Origin: Closterium sp. Naga37s-1
Lineage: Eukaryota; Streptophyta; Zygnematophyceae; Desmidiales; Closteriaceae
DNA length: 64,000 nucleotides
Direction of reading: 5' to 3'
NCBI GenBank assembly: GCA_947471745.1
Contig: CANJKZ010000774.1
Span: 3,082,001 to 3,146,000 of the forward strand
In this document: positions 43,499 through 53,326 of the stretch, piece by piece
Position numbering within the stretch: position 1 is the first letter of the stretch
Layout: the number at the start of each line of letters is the position of its first letter
Notes under the pieces: model-generated
Databases searched by the model: none
The model's input: only the letters and a program-made list of their open reading frames with translations
What the model was told of the DNA's origin: nothing
Position numbers and translations under genes: made by a program

Positions 43499-44790
43499 AG
43501 TCCAACCAGCGGATCTGTCGCGGATTGAGATTCGGTTGGGCACGGAGGTACTGTAGTGATCGGTGGTCTATCCGTACTATCACGTCGGCGCCGGTCAGGT
43601 AACATCGCCACACTTTGAACGCGTGCACGATCGCCAACATCTCGCGGTCGTGGATCGGGTAGTTGCGTTCAGGCGGGTGAAGCTTGCGAGACTCGTACGC
43701 GATTGGCTAGAGGCCGTTCCCGAAGTCCTGCAACAGTACTGCTCCCACGGCGATATCATTTGCGTGAGTGACGAGCTCGAACGGACGGTGCGGATATGCG
43801 ATGTGAAGTACGGGCGACGAGCACAAAAAATTCTTGAGGGCCGAGAAGGCAGCTTGCTCTTTCTCCCCCCATGTGTACTCAACCCCCTTCGTCAGCATGT
43901 CGATCAACGGAGCAGTCAACTTCGCCATGTCGGGGACGAACCGGCGCACGTAGTTGACGAACACCAAAAAACTCTGCAGCTCAGTCAAATTTGTCGGCGC
44001 GTGCCATGCTTGAATCGTCGCGATCTTCTTCGGGTCTATTTCCACTCCGTCGGCTGAAATAATGTGTCCTAAAAACTCCAGTCTGTCCTATAGAAACTCA
44101 CACTTAGAGGCCTTGGGCAGTAGTCTGTTCTCACTCAGTACTTTAAAAACTGCTTCGATGTCCTGTAGGTGTTGTGCTCGGTCTGGGCTGTAAATCAGTA
44201 TGTCATCGAGATACACGATGACACACTTATCTAAAAGCGGGCGGAAGGCTTCGTTCATGGTAATTTGAAAAGTGGCGGGGGTGTTGGTCAGTCCGAAGGG
44301 CATGAAGGTGTATTTGAAGGATCTGTAGCATGTTCGGAAAGCTATTTTCGGGCAGTCGGGTGGGTTGACGCGGATCTGTTGGTAGCCTCCTGGAAGGTCG
44401 ATTTTCGAGAAAACCCGGCCTGTGCACAGTTGGTCGATCAGTTCGTCAGCTCGTGGGATGGGGTAACGGGACTTGATGGTAACTCTGTTCAGTGCGCGGT
44501 AATCGATACACATGCAAAACCCCCCGTCTTTTTTCGGTGTGAACAGTATCGGTGCTGCGAAGGGTGACGAACTCGGGCGAATGAACTCCTTCTCGAGCAG
44601 GTAATCTAGCTGCTTCCTCAGTTCGTCCAGTTCGGGTTGGGTCAGTCGGAACTGTCGCTGTACTGTCGGCTGTGCCCCTGGTTCTAATTCTATCCTCTGG
44701 TTGTGCGGTCGCTGAGGTGGCAGTCCTGTCGGCAGGTCATCCGGGAAAATCCCACTGTACTGCTTCAGTAGCGCTGCCAAGTTATCCGGT
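43499..44790 (-). pseudogene. Reverse transcriptase and RNase H of chromovirus E
   Basis: RT (44780-44088) shows EFIRPSSSPFAAPILFTPKK, CIDYRALNRVTIKSRYPIPR, FSKIDLPGGYQQIR (DLRSGYHQ-type motif, Arg-Ser replaced) and VIVYLDDILIYS (catalytic Asp pair, about 44215), the Ty3/gypsy pattern. A stop separates it from RNase H (44045-43500): FLVFVNYVRRFVPDMAKLTA, PLIDMLTKGVEYTWGEKEQA, PFELVTHANDIAVGAVLLQD (relatives have a T-D-ASD-A pattern, here changed to THAND). RNase H is cut at 43499 by the copia C target site. Confidence 0.9.
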
Positions 44791-45094
44791 ACGTCAGCTA
44801 GCAGTTTCTATAAATCCCCCCCTTTGTCTACTACCTTGGCTTCCCGAATGTCGACCGCGTACACGTCAGCTCTTGTTGCTACGGCGCGTTTCATCGTGAT
44901 TGCCTTGACACGCACCGGCGAAGACTCAGGCGCGCTCCAGCGAGGCGATGTTGTTACCGTTCACTCGCACAGTGCAGTCACCCGTCGTCCAGTCGATTCG
45001 TGGATTGTGTCGTCGCAGCCAATCACGGCCGAGTAAAATGTCAGTTCCGTCAAGGGTTGTCGTGAGCATTTCCTGACTAAACGTGAAGTTACCC

Positions 45095-45420
45095 CCACAT
45101 CAAATCCGAACTCGGTCCACGCGTTCCCATATCGCCAGTGGCGTGCCGTCAACCAGTCTTGCGTCGATCTCAGGTAAACATCTGTCCAGTGGCAGTTTCA
45201 GCTTCCGTGCTGAAGCAGTGTTGATGAGGCTCTGGCTGGCTCCCCCATCTACGAATATTTTAACTAAGTCTGTCCCAATTTTCCCATTAAGCAGTATGGG
45301 GCTGTCTACCGTGGTACCCTCCTTATTCGGCCGGGTGTGGTCGATTGCGTGAACCGGCACAATCACTCGGTGAGGGTCGGTTGGGTCGGGCGAGGGGCGT
45401 GACCTGTCAGTAGAGGGCCC
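45095..45420 (-). pseudogene. Aspartic protease of chromovirus E
   Basis: The frame 45366-45100 encodes INGKIGTDLVKIFVDGGASQ-type sequence (core FVDGGASQSLINTASARKLK) with the Asp-Gly-Gly-Ala in place of the usual DSGAT/S catalytic motif. The protease would release gag and pol proteins. Gag and RT lie to either side in other frames. Confidence 0.75.
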
Positions 45421-45423
45421 GTC

Positions 45424-46580
45424 TGCTACTGACTCCCAACGTTTCCCTGCTGCTTGGTATGTTTCTGCTGCTCAGCTTCCCCCTTTCCCTTAGCGTTTTC
45501 CGGGCATTCGTTTTTGCGGTGTCCCGGCCGATTGCACACGAAGCAGCGCCCTTTGAATGGTGCGGCAACGGCATTCGCGGCGACGGCACGTATCAAAGCA
45601 CCCTTGTTCGTCCCACGAGACCGATGTCCCCAGTTTCTGCTACTTCCGTAGGACCCCGGTCTCGGTCGGCGGAAGAAATCGAGTTTCTCTGCCATAGCGA
45701 GAATCTCTTGAAAGTCGGTGACGCCGCGGAGCTGGATTTCCTGAGCGATGTCGTGCTTCAGGCCACCGATGTAGCGGTCGATGCGCTCAGATTCGTGCAT
45801 GTAGCCCACCTGCTCACACAGCGCCAAAAACCCGCTGGTGTAATCTTGGACGGAACCGAGTTGGCGCCAAGTGCGGAGCTTCTGACGCGCCACGATCGAA
45901 GCCACGATTGGCTCAAATCGGGCGTGCAGACCTGCGCACCACGCGTCCCACATGCGATATTGGGGCACCTCCACGAAATACGACGGCGCCCAGGGTCCGG
46001 TTTGTCCTTCCCGTGTCGGTAGAGTTGTGTAGTCCGTCGGCTTCGTGACGATGACACGCCACCAATCTATGGCGGGTCCTCGCAGCAGCGACACCGCATA
46101 GCGAATTTTCGCCGTATCCTCCGAGACGTAATTGGCGTCGAAGAAAACGTTCAACGTGAATAGCCACCTTGTTGACTCGGGTCAAAGCATGGCGGACGTT
46201 GCGGCTTCAGCGGCATCGGCGACTGCAGTGTTGATTTGCCGGCCGGCACAGAAATCGTGACGCGGGGTTGACTCCTGGCCGCATTCATCGCTTCGGTGTG
46301 TGTCGTGCCGTGGTCGTCGTCTCCGTCGTTCTCGCCCGTCTCCATCACTAGCCGCGCTCGCGGGTTGCCCCACACTTCCGTGCTGCGATGTCTGTGGTGC
46401 AGGTTGTCCCGGAGTGCCAGGTGCTTACGATTGTGCTTGCTGTGCTCGTGCGACATCATTCTGCAGGGACGTGCGTTCTGCCGTCAGCGCTGCAATTTCT
46501 TCAGAGTTTTCGTGTTGTTGCCGCAGCAGTTCGCTCAAACGGTCCTGCGTGTGCGTAGTGACGTCGATGTGTTTAGCCAT
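45424..46580 (-). pseudogene. Gag of chromovirus E
   Basis: The minus frame starts at ATG 46580 (MAKHIDVTTHTQDRLSELLR), continuing into a coiled-coil-like Glu/Leu stretch, and changes frame near 46450. The capsid part (46154 on) reads VFFDANYVSEDTAKIRYAVS, LLRGPAIDWWRVIV, CAGLHARFEPI and QDYTSGFLALCEQVG, the Retrotrans_gag pattern. A CCHC knuckle CFVCNRPGHRKNEC follows at about 45550-45509. Confidence 0.85.
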
Positions 46581-46749
46581 GGCAAAGGGCGACGGCTCAG
46601 CTTAGTCTAGACGCAGTCGTGGCTGCACGCGTTTACGAGAGAAAGCGAGGACAGCGGATCCTAGGTGCTAAGGGGTGTGAGTCCCTTCGAGTGAAAAAAT
46701 CAAAAGTTGGTTTCCTGGGGTGCGGAGATGCGCGGTCCGAAAGGAAAGT

Positions 46750-46763
46750 GGCTCTGATAACCA
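46750..46763 (-). promoter_or_regulatory. Primer-binding site of chromovirus E
   Basis: On the minus strand TGGTTATCAGAGCC, two bases inside the 5' LTR, matches the initiator-Met tRNA complement TGGTATCAGAGCC with one extra T. Confidence 0.75.
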
Positions 46764-46765
46764 AG

Positions 46766-47091
46766 TATTACGGGTGCAATGAATCGAGGTAGCGAGGATT
46801 GCACTAGAGTGTTCAATGAGTACAAAGTATGAGCGAAGGCATGAGCGAATACTTATACGCGAAGAATGCAAACAGTAAAGCGGTGCGTGCGATCTAGTTA
46901 TCACTACGCTGGCGCGAGGTTCGGGCTAGTCCCGAAGCATAGGCTGACTCGGCTGCTCCAGCAATGCGAGGTTTGGTGAAACATTGCGCGCGAAGTTGGC
47001 GAAGCCCTGTTAGCAGTAACGGGAGAACAACGGCTGCTGCTGTACGCGATGTTGACGGTCGCGGTAAGGAATGTCGAGAAAATTCCTTACA
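46766..47091 (-). repeat. 5' LTR of chromovirus E
   Basis: A 326-bp match to 16624-16949, with roughly 8% difference by eye and no length change. The CAGCC target duplication follows at 47092-47096. Confidence 0.93.
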
Positions 47092-48049
47092 CAGCCGTTT
47101 GAACAACCAGCGATAGAATACCAGGCACCTATGGTCGTGATGACAAGTGCGCTCGAGTCTAAATGACTAGGGAAAATGCATGATTTTTGTGATGAATACA
47201 TAGCGTCTATTTAAGATTGCGTGATTACCACTGGCGACGTGGGAGCTTACGATACTTTATTTTCCATGGCAGCGTTGCAGCCTACTGGCGAACTGAGAGA
47301 CCGCGCCGAGCGAAGGGAGAAGAAGAGACAGAAGAACAATGCTGACACGGAAGGCAAGGGCTGCTATTGTTTAGCGACGCAGCATCCCACTTCTCACCTT
47401 CACATTCCGAACGAGAAGCACCTAAATTTCAAGCTCCTGCTTAGATAACTTATCTGAAATAAAGATTTGAGAGTTTCAGTGAACTTTTCCAGGCATTCCT
47501 TGACACTAGTTCCTCTCCCCTCCACCTCCTTCTTTTCTCTCCTCCCTCTGTTAATCTCCGTTCCTGTTTTTTCTTCCTCACGAGCTATACGCGCACTGCG
47601 AAACAACTACCTAGCACCTCATTCATTGCCAATCCCACTTTAATGCCTAACCGTTTCACCCTGCACCGTTTTTTACGTCGTTTCCACTTTCTCCTCTCTG
47701 TCACTCGTACTAGGGAAGAGTATCAGAAAATTAGATCGTGGAGTAAATAAACCCGCATCTCGAATACGTCATTCTCATTCTCTGCACCATGGAGTTTTTT
47801 TAGTGATGGTAAGGTGAGGAGGGGCCTTACGAGAAGTGCTCGAAGCACTTCGCGAGCTTCAAAGGAGATGCTCAAACGGAAAACTCGGAGAAAAATGTTA
47901 TTTTTTTAGGCGGTTACTCAAAACAGTTCCATTTCAAAGCCCTTCGCAAGTACTTTCGCCGTACATACCCGTTTTCAAGGCTTGAGAATCACAGCCGCTA
48001 CAAAAACAAACATCTACTCTTTTTTTTTTCAAACAACTCTATTCCCTGT

Positions 48050-48160
48050 TGCTTCCCACCCATCTCATCCTTCCCACCCATCTCACCCTTCCCACCCATC
48101 TCACCCTTCCCACCCATCTCACCCTTCCCACCCATCTCACTCTTCCCACCCATCTCTCCT
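48050..48160. repeat. 18-bp minisatellite in F-box copy 1
   Basis: Seven units of CCCACCCATCTCACCCTT code in frame for repeats of SHP. The matching place in copy 2 (60895-60935) has only about one and a half units, so the expansion is specific to copy 1. Confidence 0.88.
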
Positions 48161-49875
48161 TCTAACCGCCACCCCCAGTGATCCCATAGACAGGCTGCCG
48201 GCATACCTCTGGCACAAAGTCTTCCGCTACCTGTTGCTGCCACCCGGATCCTCCCACCCTGAGACTCCCCTTGTCCGGGGCAGACAAATCACTCCATGGT
48301 ATCTCGCCGCCACAGAGCAGCCCACAGCACGCAAAAACCTGCCCGTGAGATTTGCGGACCCTCATTGTTCAGCAGCCGGGCAGCACTGGAAGAACGCGAG
48401 GAGCTATGGCAGTGGGTGGGCGCTGCTGTGCTGCGCCATGGCCAGCAAGAGGCTCCTCTACCACTTGCTCTCCTTCTCCGTGAGTTCTTATCTGCCCTTC
48501 TCTGCTCTGCTCCTCACTGCTCTGCCCTGCACTTGCTCTCCTTTACTTCGAAACGCACACCCTTTTAAGTTCCACCATGCTTCCGGTGCCTCCATTCCTT
48601 CGCCCGTCTCTCCCTCTGCAGGCCCACCACCCCATCGTGCTGGTCTACAACGAGGTGCACCCGCAGTGGAGCAAGAGTGTTGCCTGCTTCCTGCGCCGGC
48701 GCCGAGCTGACTTCTGAGTCAACTCAAATGCCAATAACCAATCTCATCCGACCCTCCCTCTCTGCAGTCCCACCACCCCATCGCGCTGGTATACAACGAG
48801 CTGCACCCGTAGTGGATCAAAAGCGTCACTTTCTTCCTGCACTGGCGCCGCAGCCTCAGGTCCCTCGCGCTCACCTTCACGCACTTCACCAGCACGACAA
48901 ACTTCACTCGCCGCTCAACCGGACCTTCGCCTCCCTCACCTCGCTCACTCTCAAGCTGCGCGGCTGTGTCGACAAATCCTACCTGAATGCTGAGTACCAC
49001 CAAGTAGAGGACATTCCCTGGACCTGCACCTTGGACTGCCCGGCTCTGGAGCGGCTGAAGCTCGGCCGGGGCAGGTGGAACCTGCAGCACGGCTGGGCTG
49101 AGGGGTTCAAGTCGTTGCGCAGCTTGACTCTCAAGCACGTGGATTGGGAATATGCGGATGTTAAGTATTTGGGCACGGTCACACCGCGGCTGGCGGAATT
49201 CACGCTACATCATAGCTGGAATTTGGAGGACCCATCCCCAGGCCCCGGTGGCGGCGGCACATTCCGTTTCGACTTATCGAAGGCTCAAATCGTCTGCTTT
49301 TACTTCCCCCAGAGCAGCCTCAAGCTCTTCCTCACCCTCTCTACCTCGCTCGAGACCTTCTCAGCCATGGCCAAGAGGCTCGTGCTTACCTGCAAGAGCA
49401 CCGAACCTCTTGCCCTCCACCACCTCTCACTGTATGGCCAGCAGCGGCTTGTCATCTCCTCCTTCCACCTCGCTTCCGTACGAGTGGCCTACCTCAACGG
49501 CCCTCCCAAAGACCTCCATCCCCACGATGACCACTACTCTCATGACCCCTACTCTTCCAACCTGGACTTCTATGAATTGTCGTCTGAACTTTCACCTGAA
49601 CTTTCTCCTGACAAGCAGAGCATGCACCGCCGCAGCTCTGCTGAGTTCTCCTAGGTTCAATGGTTGGGCATTATAGCGCCAACAGTGGAGGTGATTATAG
49701 TGAGGCATGGGGTGCCTGTAGAGGAGGTTGACGCGGAGTGGCTCTGCCTGCGCAGCCTTGGGATTGTCGTGGAGAGTGAGGAGCGGTTTGAGGTGGATTT
49801 GAAGGTTGAGAAGTGCAGGGATGATGGTGAGAGGGAGGTTACAGTGGAGGAAATTCAGGAGCGCAACCAGAGGCT

Positions 49876-49978
49876 CTTGCAGCAGCAGCGGCAGCAGGAG
49901 CGGCAACAGCAGCGGCAGGAGCAGTAGTTTTTGCAGCAGCGGATTTTGCAGCTGCAGCAGCAGCAGCAGCAGTGGCAG

Positions 49979-50066
<88 letters not shown>

Positions 50067-50078
50067 GGCAGTGGCAGC

Positions 50079-50112
<34 letters not shown>

Positions 50113-50265
50113 GCAACAGAAGCAGCGTCGGCAGCAGCAGCCGCAGCGGCAGCGGCAGCAGCAGCAGCAGCTTTTGCAGGAGCAGCAGGAGCAGCAGCAG
50201 CAACAACAACAACTTTTGCAGGTTTTGCAGCAGCAGCAGCAGCAGCAGGGGGAGGAGGAGGAGCA
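49876..50265. repeat. Long imperfect CAG tract
   Basis: About 390 bp dominated by CAG, with a longest pure run at about 49982-50063 and interruptions of TGG, CGG, CAA and TTTTGCAG. In the frame of 49664 it is poly-Gln after a TAG at 49925-49927; other frames give poly-Ala and poly-Ser, and the minus strand poly-Leu. Confidence 0.9.
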
Positions 50266-50768
50266 GGAGGGGCAGCAGCAAGAATCTAGACCTCCGTTAT
50301 CTTGGCTCCAAACTTGCGATCAATCTTCTTCCCCACCCGCACATGCGAGCAGCAAACCCTTGATTCCCTCCATGAGTTCTGTCTCTCTCTTGCCCTGTAC
50401 TGCATCTCACGCCGCTCGTTTTACTGGGAGAAGCAGAGGAAACATTTGGCTGAGACCCTTGTGGTGCACGTGAGGGAGGCAAGAAGTGGTGTGCCATGCG
50501 CTTGCTTTGCGGATAAGCGGCCGAAGAACGTGCGGGAGAAGATGCACAGTGTGAATAGAGAGCTGGTTGATGCGTACAGTGTTGATAAAGACAAAGGGGG
50601 CCTGTGGAAGACCGAATACAGCTCGGACAACCTCTAGCATTCGTAGTTGCAGACATGTCAACAGAGGTGATTGATATTGTGGAAGGGAGAGGTGTGGAAG
50701 AATAATGCATAATAAGAAGGCATCGGACTGCGGTGATGCGGGAGTACTGGATGCTGTCACTGCGCTCC

Positions 50769-51671
50769 AATTCGATCCGCAGCCGTAGCCATAGCCGTAG
50801 CCGTAGCTGTAGCCATAGCCGCAGGAAAGAAGGCGTACGTGATTGCGATCAGGCGGCGGATCATACCCGAGAAGCTCGCGGATTTCCCTGAGTGTGACGT
50901 GCTGGTGCTGGTGGCGTGTGTGGAGGGTGTACTGCTGGATGGCATGGGGCAGGGCAGCAGCGGTGGCAGCAGCGGTGGCAGCAGGGCGTTCTATGCGCCG
51001 CTGATGGCGCTGGAAGAGGGGCGGGAGTGGACGGGTGAGTACAAGATGCTGCTGGATGGTGCTGGGGTGGGGGGGAAGGAAGTGGAGTGGTGAGGAAGGG
51101 AGAGGCAGGGTCAGGGGAAGAAAATGGGGAAGGAGATGGGGAAGGTGGAGAGGATGTGGCTCCTCGGTTCTCGTTTGTGAAAGGATCATTGGTTTCCCCC
51201 GCCCGTCACAAAGTATCATCATCAGCACTATCAGTAGCACCAGCAGCAGCGGCGGCGGCAGCAGCAGCATCGGATCAATCTTTGGCTGTCTGGCAGGACA
51301 TGGCTCTTTTTGCTCTGCCCGTTTCATCCGACTTGGCGCGGGCGTCCGGCCAATCGGGGTACGCCACGTCAGCATTGGTGGAGGCGCGATCGGGATCGGA
51401 GTTCCTAGCACTGTGGCGTGACTATAAGGGGCTGGAGGTTCCCTGGTTCATGGTGCCTGGTGGGACGCCGGGGGGGGCGTCTGGGGAAGGGGGAGGGGAT
51501 GCAAGAGGGACAGGGGATGCGAGAGGGGGAGGGGATGAGGGAGGAAGGGAGGATGGTGGAGGGGTGGGTGCTTTCATGCCGAGAGTGGCTCCGGCGATTG
51601 ATGCAGTGAGGGTGGTGGAGGGGAGGGAGGGCCGTGCTGCAGGGTATGTGGATGAACCACAGAAGGGATAG
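50769..51671 (+). pseudogene. DPH2: DPH2 copy, 5'-truncated
   Basis: The copy corresponds to DPH2 9861-10746. It starts at ATTCGATCCGCAGCC, followed by a short GCCGTAGCCATA-type expansion, then GKKAYVIAIRRRIIPEKLAD, ECDVLVLVACVEGVLLDGMG and FYAPLMALEEGREWT, where VVTPFEA has been lost. A frame change near 51085 leads to APRFSFVKGSL, GLEVPWFMVPG and the normal end at 51671. The N-terminal two thirds, including the CCVDE cysteine region, are absent, so it cannot supply DPH2 function. Confidence 0.88.
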
Positions 51672-51689
51672 GGAAGGATGATTTGAGTG

Positions 51690-52330
51690 AATATAGCCTC
51701 TATAAGGGGTTGGATTGGAGGTGGCCTGGTTAAGGAAATCTCGTGGTACACCCTGGGGGTGGGCGAGCGGGGGGTTGTGAAGGAGCAGCAGGGGAGGGTA
51801 GGGTGGTAGTGAGCATCCAAGGAATGGCTTATTTGGATGACGGAGCAGTGGGTGCTTTCATGCCGAAAATGGTTCTGGCGATTGATGCGATGAGGGTGGT
51901 GGAGGGGTAGGAGTTGAAAAGGCTGTTAAGGCAGAGAAAGCTTATAGTGGTAGAAGACTATGATACGAAAAAAAAAAAAAACAATAACAACAACAAGAAC
52001 AACAACAACAACTTGTTGGGATATATCATGCTGGTACTATAACAAGAACAAGTCTCGCACTGTAACGGAGCCATTGCCATCAAGTGCTTTCGCGAAAATT
52101 TGAGAGTTCAGAAAAGCGAGCTCTTCTTGACCTCAGAGTTATGAGGGTGAGTCATATTCATCGTTTCGGGTTTGTTTGATGCGGGTCGAAATGGTCCGCG
52201 CGTTTCACCGTTTCAGACCATTGCGTACCACAATGACCCTTTCAAATTCAAAAGTGAACGAACACACATGACCCGCTCTGAGCATTCCGCAATTTCAAAG
52301 TTGGACAATGATGGGTCACAGTCTAAAGGA
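51690..52330 (+). other. Partial repeat of DPH2 3' end and non-coding spacer
   Basis: 51700-51912 again resembles the DPH2 tail (CTATAAGGGG, GGTGCTTTCATGCCGAAAAT, GATGAGGGTGGTGGAGGGGT), matching the tail repeat after the full gene. After this come an A run with AAC triplets (51966-52012) and spacer without visible genes. Confidence 0.65.
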
Positions 52331-52413
52331 GACTGAATGCTAGGTACCTACAGTCACGACAAGTGCGCTTGAGTCCATGGCGAGCGCGAATGCATGATTT
52401 TTGTGTTGAATAC

Positions 52414-52544
52414 TGTCAAACATATATGCTATAGTCTGTCTAGGCTGTAGTGGGGTAGTTCATATAGGGTACAACACATTTAGGTTTCCTACTTGTACCC
52501 ACCTGCTTGCTCATTCAGTCATTCCTTTGTTCACTATTCTGACA
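52414..52544 (+). repeat. 5' LTR of copia A
   Basis: Begins TGTCAAACATATATGC and ends ACTATTCTGACA. AATAC precedes it and the primer site follows directly. Confidence 0.96.
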
Positions 52545-52597
52545 TGGTATTCTGAGCAGGTTCCCTCGTGGGAACGTTTTTTTTTAGGGCCCACCAC
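52545..52597 (+). promoter_or_regulatory. PBS, hairpin and GGGCCCACCAC block of copia A
   Basis: TGGTATTCTGAGC (52545-52557) is the primer site. GTTCCC (52560-52565) and GGGAAC (52570-52575) form a perfect stem with loop TCGT. After a T run comes GGGCCCACCAC (52587-52597). Confidence 0.72.
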
Positions 52598-52609
52598 GAT
52601 TTTTTTTCC

Positions 52610-53320
52610 TGCCCTGCCCGAACCACGCCTCGCGCCTGCCTCACCTACGCCGTCGCGCGCCCTGCCCTAGAGCCGCCCGTCGCGGCCCTGCCTTCTCGGC
52701 CCGTCGCGGCCCTGCCCTAACGGCCCGTCGCGACCCTACCCTAACGGCCCGTCGCGGCCCCCCCTGCCTTCTCGGCCCGTCGCGGCCCCCTACCCTAACG
52801 GCCCGTCGCGGCCCCCTGCCTTCTCGGCCCGTCGCGGCCCTGCCCTGCCGCCACCCGCGGCCTCTGCCCTGCCGCTACTCGTCGCAACCCTACCCTGACG
52901 GCCCGTAGCGGCCCTGCCCTACCCTGCCGTCCAGCCACGGCCCTGCACTGCTGCCGCCCCTGTCGCGGCCCTGCCCTGCTGCCGCCCTGTCGCGGCCCTG
53001 CGCTGACGCCACCAAGTGGCGGCCCTGCCCTGCTACCGCCACAGTCGCGGCCCTGCACCCGCCCCTGGTAAGCGCCCGGGCCGCCCAGCCAAGCCGCGCC
53101 GCTCCTCCGAGCCGCGCCGCCCTGCCGCGCCGCGCCGCCAGTAGCCGAGCCGCACCGCCCAGCCGAGCCGCGCCGCCCAGCCGAGCCGTGCCGCCCTACC
53201 GAGCCGCGCCGCCCTGCCGAGCCGCGCCGCCCTACTGAGCCGCACTGCCTTGCCTGCGCTGCTCCTGCTGCTACTACTGTTTTTGCTGCCACCGCTGCTA
53301 CTGCTGCTACTGCAGCCACT
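52610..53320 (+). repeat. GC-rich tandem-repeat leader of copia A
   Basis: Units of the type GGCCCGTCGCGGCCCTGCC (52670-53060), then GAGCCGCGCCGCCC units (53090-53240) and CTACTGCTG triplets before the gag ATG at 53327. The final part is shared with element C. Confidence 0.75.
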
Positions 53321-53326
53321 GCCGCT

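Larger units (their letters stand above)
16624..47091 (-). mobile_element. Ty3/gypsy chromovirus E, split by nested insertions
   Basis: Two 326-bp LTRs (16624-16949 and 46766-47091) lie between exact 5-bp target duplications CAGCC (16619-16623 and 47092-47096). Reading the minus strand from the right: 5' LTR, primer site, gag, protease, reverse transcriptase, RNase H, integrase, chromodomain, 3' LTR, the Ty3/gypsy order. Its own sequence is only about 5.5 kb (43499-47091, 24554-25822, 16624-17261); the rest is copia C and copia D with everything inside them. The LTRs differ at roughly 25 of 326 positions by eye, more than those of the elements inserted in it. Confidence 0.96.
47982..50637 (+). 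pseudogene. F-box-like gene copy 1, decayed
   Basis: The first exon, open up to a GTGAGT donor at 48480, encodes an F-box-like stretch (DPIDRLPAYLWHKVFRYLLL) and HWKNARSYGSGWALLCCAMA; F-box proteins recruit targets to SCF ubiquitin ligases. The ATG of copy 2 (60841) is not preserved here. After a 142-bp intron, two successive exon copies occur: 48622 (AHHPIVLVYNEVHPQWSKSV) and about 48768, which has TAG at 48810 where the first has CAG. A frame change near 48900 leads to LRR-like sequence (LTSLTLKLRGC, ALERLKLGRGRW, SLRSLTLKHVDWE) to 49654. A further part (49664-50637) has a Gln-rich CAG tract and SLHEFCLSLALYCISRRSFY. Several lesions make it a probable pseudogene. Confidence 0.65.
47097..52330 (+). 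repeat. Host segmental duplication, unit 1 (F-box plus truncated DPH2)
   Basis: 47100-48480 is alignable by eye with 52336-61260 after removing copia A: ACAAGTGCGCT(C/T)GAGTC, GCATGATTTTTGTG, TGCAGCCTACTGGCGAACTG, CGAGCTATACGCGCACT and then the F-box exon. 50769-51671 corresponds to DPH2 9861-10746. All pieces share one orientation, giving F-box, DPH2 fragment, F-box in direct order. Upstream of the F-box exon (47448-47980) I see no gene, only this shared non-coding sequence. Confidence 0.8.

Noticed and set aside
49592..50281. Poly-Leu frame on the minus strand
   Set aside because: It is simply the complement of the CAG tract.
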